The notes under the pieces: model-generated
What the model saw: the letters and a program-made list of their open reading frames with translations, nothing else
What the model was told of the DNA's origin: nothing
Databases searched by the model: none
From: Micromonospora chersina
Lineage (GTDB): Bacteria; Actinomycetota; Actinomycetes; Mycobacteriales; Micromonosporaceae
DNA length: 64,000 nt
NCBI RefSeq assembly: GCF_900091475.1
Contig: NZ_FMIB01000002.1
Span: 496,001 to 560,000 of the forward strand
Direction: 5' to 3'
Part shown: in pieces, positions 7,006-15,008 of the stretch
Layout: each line of letters opens with the position of its first letter
How positions within the stretch are numbered: the stretch's first letter is position 1
Translations under genes and position numbers: made by a program

Positions 7006-9798
7006 ATGGTCGAACTGAGCGGCGACGCGCGGGACGGACTGGAGGCGGTGGTGCCCGGCGGGGTGACCACCCGGGCCGCGGACCGGCTCCGGCTGGCCCA
7101 CGACGCGTCGCACTACCTGCTGCACCCGAGCGCCGTGGTCACGCCGGCCGACGCCGACCAGGTCGCCGCCCTGCTGCGGCACAGCCGCCGCACCGGCACC
7201 CCGCTGACGTTCCGCTCCGGCGGCACCAGCCTCAGCGGCCAGGCGGTCACCGACCGGCTGCTTGTCGACACCCGGCGGCACTTCCGCGACCTCGACGTCC
7301 TCGACGAGGGCCGGCGGGTGCGGGTGCAGCCCGGGGTGGTGCTGCGGCAGGTCAACGCGCGGCTCGCCCCGTACGGCCGCAAGCTCGGCCCCGACCCCGC
7401 CAGCGAGTCCGCCTGCACCGTCGGCGGGGTGGTCGCCAACAACTCCAGCGGGATGACCTGCGGCACCGAGTTCAACACCTACCGCACCCTGGAGTCGCTG
7501 CTGCTGGTGCTGCCCAGCGGCACCGTGCTCGACACCGGCGCCCCCGACGCCGACGCCCGGCTGCGCGCCGCCGAGCCGGAACTGCACGCCGGCCTGCTGC
7601 GGCTGCGCGACCGGGTCCGCGGCAACCCCGACTCGGTGCGCCGGGTCCGCGCCCAGTACGCCATGAAGAACACCATGGGGTACGGGGTGAACGCCTTCCT
7701 CGACCACGACGAGCCCGCCGACCTGCTGACCCGCCTCGTCGTGGGCAGCGAGGGCACCCTCGCCTTCGTCGCGGCGGCGACGTTCCGCACCGTACCCGTG
7801 CACCGGCACGCCGCGACCGGCCTGCTGGTCTTCGACACCCTGGGCGCGGCGATGGCCGCCATGCCGGCGCTGGTGGCCGCCGGGCCGGCGGCGATCGAGC
7901 TGCTCGACGCGGCCGCCCTGCGGGTGGCGCAGCGGGACCCGCGGGCGGACGCCGCGCTGCGCGGCCTGCCGGTGCGCGACCACGCGGCGCTGCTGGTCGA
8001 GTGGCAGGAGTCCGACCCGGAGGCGCTGGCCGAGCGGGTCGCCGCCGCCCGGCTGGTCCTGGCCGACCTGCCGCTGACCACCCCGGCCCGGCTCAGCGGC
8101 GAGGCCGCCGCCCGCGCCGCGCTCTGGCACATCCGCAAGGGCCTGTACGCGGCGGTGGCCGGCGCCCGCCCGTCCGGCACCACCGCGCTGCTGGAGGACA
8201 TCGCCGTCCCGGTCGAGGCACTCGCCGGCACCTGCGCCGCGCTCGCCGACCTCTTCGACAGGCACCGGTACGAGGAGAGCGTCATCTTCGGCCACGCCAA
8301 GGACGGCAACCTGCACTTCATGCTCAACGAGCGGTTCGCCGACGGCGCGGCCCCGGCCCGCTACGCGGACTTCACCGAGGAGATGGTCGACCTGGTCCTC
8401 GGCCACGGCGGCACGCTCAAGGCCGAGCACGGCACCGGCCGGGTCATGGCCCCGTACGTGCGCCGCCAGTTCGGCGACGAGCTGTACGCGGTGATGCGCG
8501 AGGTCAAGACGCTGTGCGACCCGGACGGCGTGCTCAACCCGGGCGTGCTGCTCAGCGACGACCCGGAGATCCACATGCGGCACCTGAAGACCGTGCCGAC
8601 CGTGGAGGAGGAGGTGGACCGCTGCGTCGAGTGCGGCTACTGCGAGCCGGTCTGCCCGAGCCGCGACCTCACCACCACCCCGCGGCAGCGGATCGTGCTG
8701 CGCCGGGAGATCGCCGCCGCCCGCGCCGACGGGAACCCGGCCCTGGCCCGCGAGCTGGAGAAGGCGTACGACTACGACGCGGTGGACACGTGCGCCGTGG
8801 ACGGCATGTGCGCCACCGCCTGCCCCGTCCTCATCAACACCGGCGACCTGGTGCGGCGGCTGCGGGCCGACCGCACCGGCGGGGTGGCGCAGGCCGGCTG
8901 GCGGGGCGCCGCCCGCGGCTGGGGCGCCACCACCCGGGGCATGGCCCGCGGGCTCGACCTGGCCGGCGCGCTGCCGCCCGCGCTGCCCGAGGCCGCCACC
9001 CGGGCCGCTCGCGCGGTCCTCGGCGCCGACCGGGTGCCGCAGTGGCGGCGTGACCTGCCCCGGGGCGGCCGGCCGCGCCGCCCCCGCCCCGCCGACGAGC
9101 CGGACGCCGTCTTCGTCCCGTCCTGCCTCGGCACCCTGTTCGCGCCCGCCGAGGGCGGCTCCGGCGTGGCCGCCGCCCTGCTCACCCTCGCCGACCGGGC
9201 CGGCGTACGCCTGCTCGTGCCCGAGGGGATCGGCAGCATGTGCTGCGGCACGCCCTGGTCCTCGGAGGGCCTCACGTCCGGCTACGAGGCGGTGCGCGAC
9301 CGGGTGCCGCCGGCGCTGCTCGCGGCCAGCCGCGACGGCGCGCTGCCGCTGGTCAGTGACGCCGCCTCCTGCACCGAGGGCTTCGCGAAGCTGCTCGCCG
9401 GGGCCGGCGACCTGCGCGTGGTCGACGCCGTCGCGTACGCGGCCACCGAGTTGCTGCCCCGGCTCACCGTGCGCCGCCGGCTCGGCTCCCTCGCGCTGCA
9501 CCCGACCTGCTCGTCCACCCGGCTCGGGCTGGACGACGCCCTGCTCGCCGTGGCCCGCGCCGTCGCCGACGAGGTGGTGGTGCCGGACGGCTGGCAGTGC
9601 TGCGGCTTCGCGGGCGACCGGGGGCTGCTGCACCCCGAGCTGACCGCGTCGGCCACCCGCGCCGAGGCCGCCGCCGTAACCGCCCGCTCCTTCGACGGGT
9701 ACGCCTCGGTCAACCGCACCTGCGAGATCGGCATGGCCCGGGCCACCGGGCAGCCGTACCGTCACCTGCTCGAACTGCTGGCCGACGCGACCGCCTGA
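7006..9798 (+). CDS. Fused FAD-linked dehydrogenase / 4Fe-4S / CCG-domain protein (D-lactate or 2-hydroxyacid type)
   Basis: A 930-residue fusion resembling GlcD plus GlcF, also like E. coli YdiJ. Residues about 40-180 are a PCMH-type FAD domain (SGGTSLSGQA, then the TVGGVVANNSSG loop), about 220-490 the FAD-oxidase C domain including HAKDGNLHF and EHGTGR. A ferredoxin-like segment starts near residue 540 (CVECGYCEPVCP) with a second cluster CAVDGMCATACP. Two CCG modules follow (CCGTPWSSEG near 746, CCGFAGDRG near 865), typical of heterodisulfide-reductase-like and lactate/glycolate oxidases. Likely a membrane-associated enzyme oxidising a 2-hydroxyacid such as D-lactate and passing electrons to quinone; the substrate cannot be told. 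ATG 7006 has GGAGGTG upstream. The 189-base gap to the divergent protease gene holds both promoters; none is obvious. Confidence 0.9.
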   Translation: MVELSGDARDGLEAVVPGGVTTRAADRLRLAHDASHYLLHPSAVVTPADADQVAALLRHSRRTGTPLTFRSGGTSLSGQAVTDRLLVDTRRHFRDLDVLDEGRRVRVQPGVVLRQVNARLAPYGRKLGPDPASESACTVGGVVANNSSGMTCGTEFNTYRTLESLLLVLPSGTVLDTGAPDADARLRAAEPELHAGLLRLRDRVRGNPDSVRRVRAQYAMKNTMGYGVNAFLDHDEPADLLTRLVVGSEGTLAFVAAATFRTVPVHRHAATGLLVFDTLGAAMAAMPALVAAGPAAIELLDAAALRVAQRDPRADAALRGLPVRDHAALLVEWQESDPEALAERVAAARLVLADLPLTTPARLSGEAAARAALWHIRKGLYAAVAGARPSGTTALLEDIAVPVEALAGTCAALADLFDRHRYEESVIFGHAKDGNLHFMLNERFADGAAPARYADFTEEMVDLVLGHGGTLKAEHGTGRVMAPYVRRQFGDELYAVMREVKTLCDPDGVLNPGVLLSDDPEIHMRHLKTVPTVEEEVDRCVECGYCEPVCPSRDLTTTPRQRIVLRREIAAARADGNPALARELEKAYDYDAVDTCAVDGMCATACPVLINTGDLVRRLRADRTGGVAQAGWRGAARGWGATTRGMARGLDLAGALPPALPEAATRAARAVLGADRVPQWRRDLPRGGRPRRPRPADEPDAVFVPSCLGTLFAPAEGGSGVAAALLTLADRAGVRLLVPEGIGSMCCGTPWSSEGLTSGYEAVRDRVPPALLAASRDGALPLVSDAASCTEGFAKLLAGAGDLRVVDAVAYAATELLPRLTVRRRLGSLALHPTCSSTRLGLDDALLAVARAVADEVVVPDGWQCCGFAGDRGLLHPELTASATRAEAAAVTARSFDGYASVNRTCEIGMARATGQPYRHLLELLADATA

Positions 9799-9822
9799 CG
9801 GCGGCGGGTAGCATCCCACGAC

Positions 9823-10245
9823 GTGCTGCGCAACTGGTGGATGGCCGGTCTGATGCTGGTGGTCGGGGCGCTCGCCGCGCGCAGCGCGGCCACCCCGGTG
9901 GTGGGGGCCGTCGAGTTCCTGGTCTTCGTGGTGGTGGCGGCGCTCTTCTCGCCGCTGGCGTTCCCGCGATCGCTGCCCGCCGCCGAGGCGCGGGAGCGCA
10001 GCGCCCGTGACGGCCGGCCGGTGGTCTACTGGCGACCCGGCTGCCGCTACTGCCTGCGCCTGCGACTCCGCCTGGGTCGCCGGGCCGGCCGGGCGCACTG
10101 GGTGAACATCTGGCGCGACCCGGACGGGGCGGCGGCGGTCCGGGCGGTCACCGGAGGCGACGAGACGGTCCCGACCGTGGTGCTGGGCGACGAGGCCGTG
10201 GTGAACCCGGAGCCGGGCTGGTTGCGCGACCGCCTGCCGTCCTGA
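9823..10245 (+). CDS. Membrane-anchored glutaredoxin/mycoredoxin-like protein
   Basis: A 140-residue protein starting at GTG 9823, 24 bases after the preceding gene. Residues about 5-50 are strongly hydrophobic and likely form two membrane helices. The remainder is a small thioredoxin-fold domain with the CxxC motif in RPGCRYC, then GDETVPTVVLGDEAVVNP, which contains the cis-Pro (TVP) typical of glutaredoxins and mycoredoxins. It should reduce disulfides or mycothiol mixed disulfides at the membrane face. Actinomycetes make mycothiol, so mycoredoxin is more likely than a glutathione enzyme. The following gene starts 11 bases downstream, suggesting an operon. Confidence 0.8.
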   Translation: MLRNWWMAGLMLVVGALAARSAATPVVGAVEFLVFVVVAALFSPLAFPRSLPAAEARERSARDGRPVVYWRPGCRYCLRLRLRLGRRAGRAHWVNIWRDPDGAAAVRAVTGGDETVPTVVLGDEAVVNPEPGWLRDRLPS

Positions 10246-10256
10246 CGGAGCGGGCG

Positions 10257-11306
10257 GTGGACCGGCAGACTGGTGCCGTGGACGGGATACGGGAACTGCT
10301 CGGGGTGGATGTGCCGGTGGTCGCGGCGCCGATGGCCGGCGGGCCGACCACCACCGGGCTGGCGACGGCGGTGGGCGCGGCCGGGGCGTTCGCGTTCCTG
10401 GCCGCCGGCTACAAGACGCCGGAGGCGGTGGCGGCGGAGGTCGCCGACCTGCGCGGCAGCGGCCGGCCGTTCGGGGTGAACGTCTTCGTGCCCACCCCGG
10501 TGCCGGTGGCGGAGGCGGAGTTCCGCCGCTACGCCACCCGCATCGCCGCCGAGGGCGCGCCCTACGGCCTGGACCTGGCGGCCGCCCCCCGCACGGAGGA
10601 CGACGACCACTGGGCGGCGAAGCTCGACCTGCTGCTCGCCGACCCGGTGCCGGTGGTCAGCTTCACGTTCGGCCTGCCCCCGGAGGCGGTGGTCCGGGAC
10701 CTGCGGCGCGCCGGCAGCCGGGTGCTGGTCACCGTCACCGACCCGGCCGAGGCGGCGGCCGCGGCCGACCTCGGGGTGGACGGGCTGGTCGCGCAGAGCG
10801 GGGCCGCCGGCGGGCACCTCGGCACCTTCACGCCGGACGCCCCGCCGCCGCTCCGCCCGCTGCCCGACCTGCTCGCGCTGGTCGCCGAGACCGGCCTGCC
10901 CGTGCTGGGCGCGGGGGGCGTCGGCGGCCCCTCGGACGTCCGGGCGGCGCTCGCCGCCGGCGCCGCCGGCGTGCTGGTCGGCACGCTGCTGCTGCGTGCG
11001 GACGAGAGCGGCGCCGGCCGGACCCACCGCGATGCCCTCGCTGACCCGGCACGCGACCGGACCGTGGTCACCCGCGCCTTCACCGGCCGCCCTGCGCGCG
11101 GGCTGCGCAACGACTTCATCGACCGGCACGAGGCGGCGGCCCCGCTGGGCTACCCCGCGCTGCACCACCTGACCCGGCCGCTGCGCGTCGCCGCCGCCGG
11201 GGCCGGGGACGCCGACCGCCTGCACCTGTGGGCCGGCACCGGCTGGCGCGGCGCCCGGGCCGCTCCGGCCGCCGACATCCTCGCGGACCTGACCCGCACG
11301 CTCTGA
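10257..11306 (+). CDS. Nitronate monooxygenase-like FMN protein (NPD/NMO family)
   Basis: A 349-residue TIM-barrel flavoprotein. It opens with the family hallmark VPVVAAPMAGGPTT, continues with FGVNVFVPTP and the central VDGLVAQSGAAGGH motif (FMN-phosphate and catalytic His region), then GAGGVGGPSDVRAALAAGA and GVLVGTLLLRADESG. NMO enzymes oxidise alkyl nitronates such as propionate-3-nitronate; many relatives have unknown substrates. GTG 10257 has GGAG six bases upstream; a second in-frame GTG at 10278 (MDGIRELLGVD) also fits family N-termini, so the true start could be seven codons later. Follows the redoxin gene closely. Confidence 0.85.
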   Translation: MDRQTGAVDGIRELLGVDVPVVAAPMAGGPTTTGLATAVGAAGAFAFLAAGYKTPEAVAAEVADLRGSGRPFGVNVFVPTPVPVAEAEFRRYATRIAAEGAPYGLDLAAAPRTEDDDHWAAKLDLLLADPVPVVSFTFGLPPEAVVRDLRRAGSRVLVTVTDPAEAAAAADLGVDGLVAQSGAAGGHLGTFTPDAPPPLRPLPDLLALVAETGLPVLGAGGVGGPSDVRAALAAGAAGVLVGTLLLRADESGAGRTHRDALADPARDRTVVTRAFTGRPARGLRNDFIDRHEAAAPLGYPALHHLTRPLRVAAAGAGDADRLHLWAGTGWRGARAAPAADILADLTRTL

Positions 11307-11402
11307 CCCGCACGGCCGTGGTGGCGTCGATCCCCGGGCGGGGAGGGGCGGACGGGTCTACGGTGCGAGAGGGGACCGGGCGGCGGAACGGGGGTGGGTG
11401 CG

Positions 11403-12269
11403 ATGTCCGCAGCGCCGCTCTCCGGACGGGTCGCGGTGGTCACCGGCGCGGCGCGCGGGATCGGCCGGGCCGCCGCCGTGGCGCTCGCCGAGGCGGGCGC
11501 GGAGGTGGCCGGGGTGGACGTGGCCGGGCCGGTGAGCCCGATCCTCGACTTCCCGCCGGCCAGCCGGGACGACCTGGCCGAGACCGGCCGGCGGGTCACC
11601 GCCGTCGGCGTACGGTGGTCCGCGCACGTGGCCGACCAGCGGGACATCGAGGCCGTGCGTGCGGTGGCCGCGGCCGTCGAGCGGGACCACGGCGGCGTCG
11701 ACGTGCTCTTCGCCAACGCCGGCATCCAGGCGTTCAAGCCCCTGCTGGAGATGGTCGACCCCGACTGGCACGACCAGATCGACGTCAACCTCACCGGCAC
11801 GGCCAACGTGCTGCGGGTCTTCGCCCCACTGCTGGTCCGCCGCGGCGGCGGGCGGATCGTGGTCACCTCCTCGACCCAGGGGCAGCACGGCACGACGAAC
11901 GGGGCCGCCTACTCGGCGTCGAAGTGGGGTCTCATCGGGCTGGTCAAGTCGGCGGCGCTGGAGCTGGGGGCGCACGGGATCACCGTGAACGCGGTGATCC
12001 CCGGCCTGGTCGACACCACCCTGACCCGGCATCCCGACCGCTACGCGCAGGCCATCGTCGAGGGCGGGAAGACGCCGTCCGGGGACCCCGCCGCCGACGA
12101 GCGGAGCGCCGTGGAGGCGCTACGGGCGAAGACCCCGCTCGGCGTGCCGTGGGTCCGGCCGGAGGACGTCGCGCCGCTCGTGGTGTTCCTCGCCTCGGAC
12201 GCCGCCCGGATGGTCAGCGGCACCTCCTTCGCCGCCACGGCCGGCGACAGCGCCCATGTGACGGCCTGA
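11403..12269 (+). CDS. SDR oxidoreductase, possibly of the mycofactocin-coupled type
   Basis: A 288-residue short-chain dehydrogenase with the nucleotide motif TGAARGIG, NAG (FANAGIQ) and the YSASK catalytic Tyr/Lys pair with an upstream Ser in TSSTQG. Between the second strand (VDVAG) and the DVRD-like acidic turn it carries a 20-plus-residue insert (PVSPILDFPPASRDDLAETG) that closely resembles the insert of SDRs which keep a bound NAD and hand electrons to mycofactocin. That subfamily call is from pattern memory. ATG 11403 is preferred over a GTG at 11394 because a G-rich ribosome site precedes it. Convergent with the StyA-like gene; a hairpin lies between. Confidence 0.8.
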   Translation: MSAAPLSGRVAVVTGAARGIGRAAAVALAEAGAEVAGVDVAGPVSPILDFPPASRDDLAETGRRVTAVGVRWSAHVADQRDIEAVRAVAAAVERDHGGVDVLFANAGIQAFKPLLEMVDPDWHDQIDVNLTGTANVLRVFAPLLVRRGGGRIVVTSSTQGQHGTTNGAAYSASKWGLIGLVKSAALELGAHGITVNAVIPGLVDTTLTRHPDRYAQAIVEGGKTPSGDPAADERSAVEALRAKTPLGVPWVRPEDVAPLVVFLASDAARMVSGTSFAATAGDSAHVTA

Positions 12270-12310
12270 CCGGCACCTCGGCGCCCGCTCCACGGGGCCG
12301 AGGCGGCCGG

Positions 12311-12343
12311 GTCGGGAGCCACCAGAGGGCGGCGGCTCCCGAC
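12311..12343. terminator. Bidirectional hairpin between convergent genes
   Basis: Arms 12311-12320 and 12334-12343 (GTCGGGAGCC and its complement) are perfect over 10 bases. The hairpin lies between the SDR stop (12269) and the StyA-like stop (12356) of convergent genes. Confidence 0.6.
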
Positions 12344-12355
12344 CGTCGGGGGGCA

Positions 12356-13594
12356 TCAGCCGGCGACCGAGGCCAGGTAGCGCTCGGCGGCGTCCGGGGT
12401 GAGGAACCAGTCCCGGAAGTCGTTCGGGTCGCTGAACCCGTTGGCGAACCGACGGGCCACCACCGGGTTGCCGGCGGCCGCGCCGAGCAGCTGCTGCACG
12501 TGCGGCGGCAGCGGTTGCAGCATGGCGTTCGTCCAGCCGGTGACGGCCTCCCCGGTCTCCGCCCAGAACCGCTCGAACGTCCGCGTCATCCAGTCCCGGT
12601 CGAACGGCCGGTCGCCGTGCTCCAGGATCGACCCCAGGTACGCGGACGCGCACTTCGCCGCGGTGTTGCTGCCCTGGCCGGTGATCGGGTCGTTGGCCAC
12701 CACCACGTCGGCCATGCCGAGCACCAGCCCGCCCGAGGGCAGCTCCGCCACCGGTCGGCGCACCGTCGGGGTGTACCGCCCGGCCAGGGTGGCCCGCCCG
12801 TCGGTCAGCTCCACGTCGACGCACCGCTCGTAGATCCACGGGGTGTAGCGGCGGGCCAGGTCCAGGGTGAGCTTCAGGTGCTCGGCCGGGTCGCGCCGCT
12901 CGGTCCACAGGTCCAGCGGCCCGCCGGGCACCGCCTCCCAGAACAGGATCTCGCAGGGACCGGAGTGGGTCAGCGCGGGGATGACGAACAGCTCGCCGAG
13001 CCCGGGCACCGCGTTGAAGCTGACGTGCGGCACGGGCAGCAGCGGGTCCGGGGTCATCCCGTGCACGTACGCCACGGCCAGCCCGCGCTGCGGCGCCTCG
13101 TACACGGAGCGGGCCGGGTCGCGGTCGAAGACGCCGACCAGGTCGCCCTTGCCGGCGGCCACCACGGTCAGGTCGTAGCGGCCGAGCCGGGCCAGCCCGT
13201 CCAGGTCGCTGGTGGTGACCGTCTGGTAGAGCACCGTCCCGCCGCGCACCTCGAACAGCTCCAGCCAGTCGGCCATCTTGACCCGCTGGTCGGTGCTCTG
13301 CGCCGGCTCGTCCAGCGGGCACGCGATGCGCAGCGCCCGCTCGCCGGGCGGCGCGGAGAGCGAGACGTGCAGCCCTTCGATCCGGGGCGACCGGTCCTTC
13401 CACAGGTCCAGCCCGTACCGGCGTTCGGTGGCGAGCGCGGTGCCGAACATGGCCTGGGTGCTCATCACCCACCCCCGGCGGATCTCGTCGGGCGTCCGGG
13501 CGGACATCACGGTGACGTCGTACCCCTCCGACTGCAGGCTGAGGGCGAGCTGGAGCCCGGACTGTCCGGCCCCGACGATCAGGATTCTGCGCAT
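12356..13594 (-). CDS. StyA-like styrene/indole monooxygenase family flavoprotein
   Basis: A 412-residue group-E-type flavin monooxygenase. The Rossmann start is ILIVGAGQSGLQLA, followed by RRGWVMSTQAMFG, and later VVVANDPITGQGSNTAAKCA, all features of the StyA family. These enzymes epoxidise styrene or indole using FADH2 from a partner reductase. No reductase gene (StyB) is next to it; it may be supplied elsewhere, or the protein may have another substrate. ATG 13594 has GGAGG six bases upstream and follows cvnD by only 19 bases, so it is probably the fifth gene of the conservon operon. Many conservons end with a P450 (CvnE), so a flavin monooxygenase in that place is notable. Confidence 0.85.
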   Translation of the reverse strand: MRRILIVGAGQSGLQLALSLQSEGYDVTVMSARTPDEIRRGWVMSTQAMFGTALATERRYGLDLWKDRSPRIEGLHVSLSAPPGERALRIACPLDEPAQSTDQRVKMADWLELFEVRGGTVLYQTVTTSDLDGLARLGRYDLTVVAAGKGDLVGVFDRDPARSVYEAPQRGLAVAYVHGMTPDPLLPVPHVSFNAVPGLGELFVIPALTHSGPCEILFWEAVPGGPLDLWTERRDPAEHLKLTLDLARRYTPWIYERCVDVELTDGRATLAGRYTPTVRRPVAELPSGGLVLGMADVVVANDPITGQGSNTAAKCASAYLGSILEHGDRPFDRDWMTRTFERFWAETGEAVTGWTNAMLQPLPPHVQQLLGAAAGNPVVARRFANGFSDPNDFRDWFLTPDAAERYLASVAG

Positions 13595-13613
13595 GGTTCC
13601 TCCAGGGGTTGAG

Positions 13614-14219
13614 CTACCGCGCCGCGAGCGCGCCCGCGGTGGGCCGGGGGGTGCGGGACATGGCGTGTTCCACGACCGTCAGCAGCGCCCGCGCCACCGA
13701 CGACGGGTCGCGGGCGTCGCAGGCGGTCAGGGGTACGCGGGCCGGCAGCGCGAGCGCGGCGCGGACGTCCTCGAGCGGGTGGTGCAGCACCCCGTCGAAG
13801 AGGTTCACGCAGACCACGAAGGGCACGTCGCTGTCCTGCTCGAAGTAGTTGACGGCCGGGAAGGAGGCGGCCAGGTCGCGGGTGTCGGCGAGCACCAGGG
13901 CGCCGACGGCGCCCCGGCACAGGTCGTCCCACATCGGCCAGAACCGGGGCTGGCCCGGCGTGCCGAACAGGTAGAGCACCAGGTCGGGGCCGATGGTGAG
14001 CCGGCCGAAGTCCATGGCCACGGTGGTGGTCGTCTTGTCGATGCCGGGGTCCAGCCGGTCGACGGTCTCGCTGGCCGCCGTCATCCACGCCTCGGTGTTG
14101 ACGGGCGGGATCTCGGAGATGGCGCCGACGCAGGTGGTCTTGCCGACCCCGAAGCCGCCGGCGATGACGATCTTCGCCGAGGTCAGCAGCGGGCTGTCAG
14201 GCAAGCTTGCGGAGGCCAT
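13614..14219 (-). CDS. cvnD: Conservon GTPase CvnD
   Basis: A 201-residue small Ras-like GTPase. P-loop GGFGVGKTT, switch-like TTTTVAMDFGRL, a G3 element written FGTPGQPRFWPMWDDL instead of DxxG, and NLFD in place of NKxD, all as in CvnD proteins. These act downstream of the CvnA-B-C complex in actinobacterial development and metabolism, in a way likened to eukaryotic G-protein modules. The start ATG 14219 has GGAGAG eight bases upstream and lies inside the cvnC end (23-base overlap), so translation is coupled. The StyA-like gene follows at 19 bases. Confidence 0.92.
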   Translation of the reverse strand: MASASLPDSPLLTSAKIVIAGGFGVGKTTCVGAISEIPPVNTEAWMTAASETVDRLDPGIDKTTTTVAMDFGRLTIGPDLVLYLFGTPGQPRFWPMWDDLCRGAVGALVLADTRDLAASFPAVNYFEQDSDVPFVVCVNLFDGVLHHPLEDVRAALALPARVPLTACDARDPSSVARALLTVVEHAMSRTPRPTAGALAAR

Positions 14220-14538
14220 CGCGCAGTCTCTCCAGGAGGCGGAAGTCGACGTTGTCGTGGTCGGTGTGGACCAGCAGCCGGTCGGTGGCGGCCAGGTCGT
14301 CGACGACGACCCGGGTCACCCCCAGCGAGATCCCGCACACCGCGGAGAGCTCGGCCACCGAGCGCGCCGTCCGGCGGGCCTGCTCGTACAGGGAGCGGGC
14401 CTCGGGCAGCAGGCCGGCGGCGAACACGGCGTCGTAGTACGGGACCGACACCAGCGTGTGCACGAGCAGCGGCCGCCGGGTGCGGGTGCGGCCGGCGGTC
14501 AGCACGTACGGCCGGACCTTCCAGTACCTGAGCTGCAT
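14197..14538 (-). CDS. cvnC: Conservon DUF742 protein CvnC
   Basis: A 113-residue DUF742 protein. Start ATG 14538 (MQLRYWKVRPYVLTAGRT) is chosen because GGAGGACGAGG precedes it and DUF742 proteins usually start near the xRPYxLTxGRT motif. The winged-helix-like middle (SVAELSAVCGISLGVTRVVVDDLA) and the C-terminal LLERLRDGLRKL are typical. CvnC binds CvnD/CvnB in conservon complexes. It overlaps cvnD by 23 bases and lies 20 bases after cvnB. Confidence 0.92.
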   Translation of the reverse strand: MQLRYWKVRPYVLTAGRTRTRRPLLVHTLVSVPYYDAVFAAGLLPEARSLYEQARRTARSVAELSAVCGISLGVTRVVVDDLAATDRLLVHTDHDNVDFRLLERLRDGLRKLA

Positions 14539-14558
14539 GATCCTCGTCCTCCGGCCGG

Positions 14559-15008
14559 TCAGCGGGCCTGGGTGGCGGTCATGCGGTGCAACTCGTGCCG
14601 GACGGCCGGGGTGAGGGCGTGCCACACGGCGCCGACGAACTGCGTCATCCGGTACGACACGACCCGCAGGTCGCAGCCGGGCGCGGCGGCCACCGCGAGG
14701 CCCGCGGACTCGCCCACCCGCATGAACAGCAGGTGCCCGCGGGGCAGCCGGACGGTCAGGTACTCGGCGGCGCCCAGGTCCAGCAGGGCGGCGCTGCGGT
14801 CGGCCATGCTGAGCAGTCCGGCGGTCAGCGCGGCGAGCTGGTCGCCCAGGTCGCGGCCGACGCCCCGCGAGGCGGCCAGTTGCAGGCCATCCAGCGACAC
14901 CAGCATGGCGTGGCTGACCCCGGGCACGTCCTCGACGAACTGCCGGATCAGCCAGGCGCAGTCGGGCGTCCCGTTGCCCGCGCCGGTTCCCGGGTACGCG
15001 TGGGTCAT
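14559..15008 (-). CDS. cvnB: Conservon roadblock/LC7 protein CvnB
   Basis: A 149-residue roadblock/LC7-domain protein: WLIRQFVEDVPGVSHAMLVSLDG, then LAASRGV, AALTAGLLSMADRSAALLDLG and the HLLFMRVG strand are characteristic. Such proteins regulate the small GTPase CvnD, in analogy with MglB. The start ATG 15008 overlaps the cvnA stop in TGATG, implying coupled translation. The family usually has about 140 residues. Confidence 0.93.
   Translation of the reverse strand: MTHAYPGTGAGNGTPDCAWLIRQFVEDVPGVSHAMLVSLDGLQLAASRGVGRDLGDQLAALTAGLLSMADRSAALLDLGAAEYLTVRLPRGHLLFMRVGESAGLAVAAAPGCDLRVVSYRMTQFVGAVWHALTPAVRHELHRMTATQAR

Noticed and set aside
6976..10098. Very long open frame (1040 codons) on the minus strand opposite the FAD/Fe-S dehydrogenase
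   Set aside because: A shadow caused by high GC. It is compositionally biased (Arg, Gly, His rich), lacks motifs, and the plus-strand gene has clear domains and a ribosome site.
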